From Porphyrobacter sp. (GTDB lineage Bacteria; Pseudomonadota; Alphaproteobacteria; Sphingomonadales; Sphingomonadaceae): DNA of 12,074 nt. Both the position numbers and the translations under genes were made by a program. Shown one piece after another: positions 11,901 to 12,074 of the stretch (within the stretch, counting starts at the first letter, position 1; every line of letters starts with the position of its first letter). Under the pieces are notes generated by a model. That model had not been told where the DNA came from. It made no database searches and worked only from the letters and a program-made list of their open reading frames with translations. The stretch spans positions 1 through 12,074 of the forward strand of contig JACIYY010000119.1 in the NCBI GenBank assembly GCA_014359685.1, read 5' to 3'.

Positions 11901-12074
11901 GCGGCGGTCGGCGATGATGGTACGATCCCTTCGCGCGTTCGGCGTCGACCGGCGATACATGGGCAAGGCAGCGGGCCTTGTCGAGAGCGGCATCGAGAGC
12001 GGCGCCCAGAGCGGCGTCGGGAGCGGCCGGGGCCGACGGGCGCGGCGACGGGCCGGGGCGCGCGGCGGGCGCAG
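11901..12074. other. Right-edge region with no supportable gene
   Basis: These 174 bases upstream of the DUF3572 gene are very GC-rich and hold the 12-bp tandem repeat. A plus-strand frame is open from ATG 11914 (also 11917, 11959) to the window end, encoding an arginine- and glycine-rich tail. All three minus-strand frames are also open, which is expected by chance at this composition. It could be the start of a divergent gene, an operon promoter region, or an N-terminal extension of DUF3572. I see no clear promoter. Confidence 0.4.
11981..12028. repeat. Four imperfect copies of a 12-bp tandem repeat
   Basis: Units TCGAGAGCGGCA, TCGAGAGCGGCG, CCCAGAGCGGCG and TCGGGAGCGGCC follow each other directly at 11981-11992, 11993-12004, 12005-12016 and 12017-12028. 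The first two differ at one base. Because 12 is a multiple of 3, a coding frame would give a four-residue repeat (for example ESGI/ESGA on the plus strand or AALD/AALG on the minus). No frame here can be assigned to a gene from the window alone. Confidence 0.6.

Noticed and set aside
11914..12074. Possible start of a plus-strand gene running off the right edge.
   Set aside because: No ribosome binding site or recognisable protein; an open frame of this length is expected by chance here.

Overview
The window is about 12 kb of GC-rich (roughly 70 % G+C) bacterial chromosome. Gene content and protein style point to an alphaproteobacterium of the order Sphingomonadales. The main signs are a single-cysteine DksA, a stand-alone HIG1-domain protein, a DUF3572 protein, a FemAB-like DUF482 protein, a DUF4112 protein, and promoter elements resembling EcfG and CtrA sites. 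I see no rRNA, tRNA, CRISPR array, insertion sequence or phage gene. It reads as core chromosome with dense, partly overlapping operons.

Left part (1-2726): an HNH endonuclease gene leaves the window at the left edge on the minus strand. It is divergent from a plus-strand run of gluQRS (glutamyl-Q-tRNA(Asp) synthetase), a HIG1-type two-helix membrane protein, a PduO-type cob(I)alamin adenosyltransferase and a small, very acidic protein of unknown function. The acidic gene appears to have its own EcfG-type (general stress response) promoter, GGAAC-N17-CGTT.

Middle (2723-8675, minus strand): reading in the direction of transcription, dksA, a PilZ-domain protein, an orphan oligopeptide-type substrate-binding lipoprotein, a DUF4112 membrane protein, mutS and a YidH/DUF202 membrane protein. 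The last four are tightly packed; mutS and the DUF202 gene overlap by 8 bp. The DUF202 gene ends in a 4-bp overlap with the convergent acidic-protein gene. dksA has a good sigma70-type promoter. The PilZ gene has a CtrA-like box about 90 bp upstream.

Right part (8676-12074): a small Sel1-repeat protein is divergent from dksA. It has a perfect Shine-Dalgarno, a strong leader hairpin and a second CtrA-like box. Convergent to it is a minus-strand operon, in transcription order DUF3572 protein, HAD-family hydrolase, RidA-family protein and FemAB/GNAT-like DUF482 protein. Its first three genes are joined by an abutting stop/start and an ATGA overlap. The last 174 bases hold a 12-bp tandem repeat and no gene I can support.

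I did not find a clearly new multi-gene system. The most interesting signals are regulatory: the EcfG-like promoter on the acidic orphan, two TTAA-N7-TTAG boxes flanking dksA, and three hairpins placed around ribosome binding sites.
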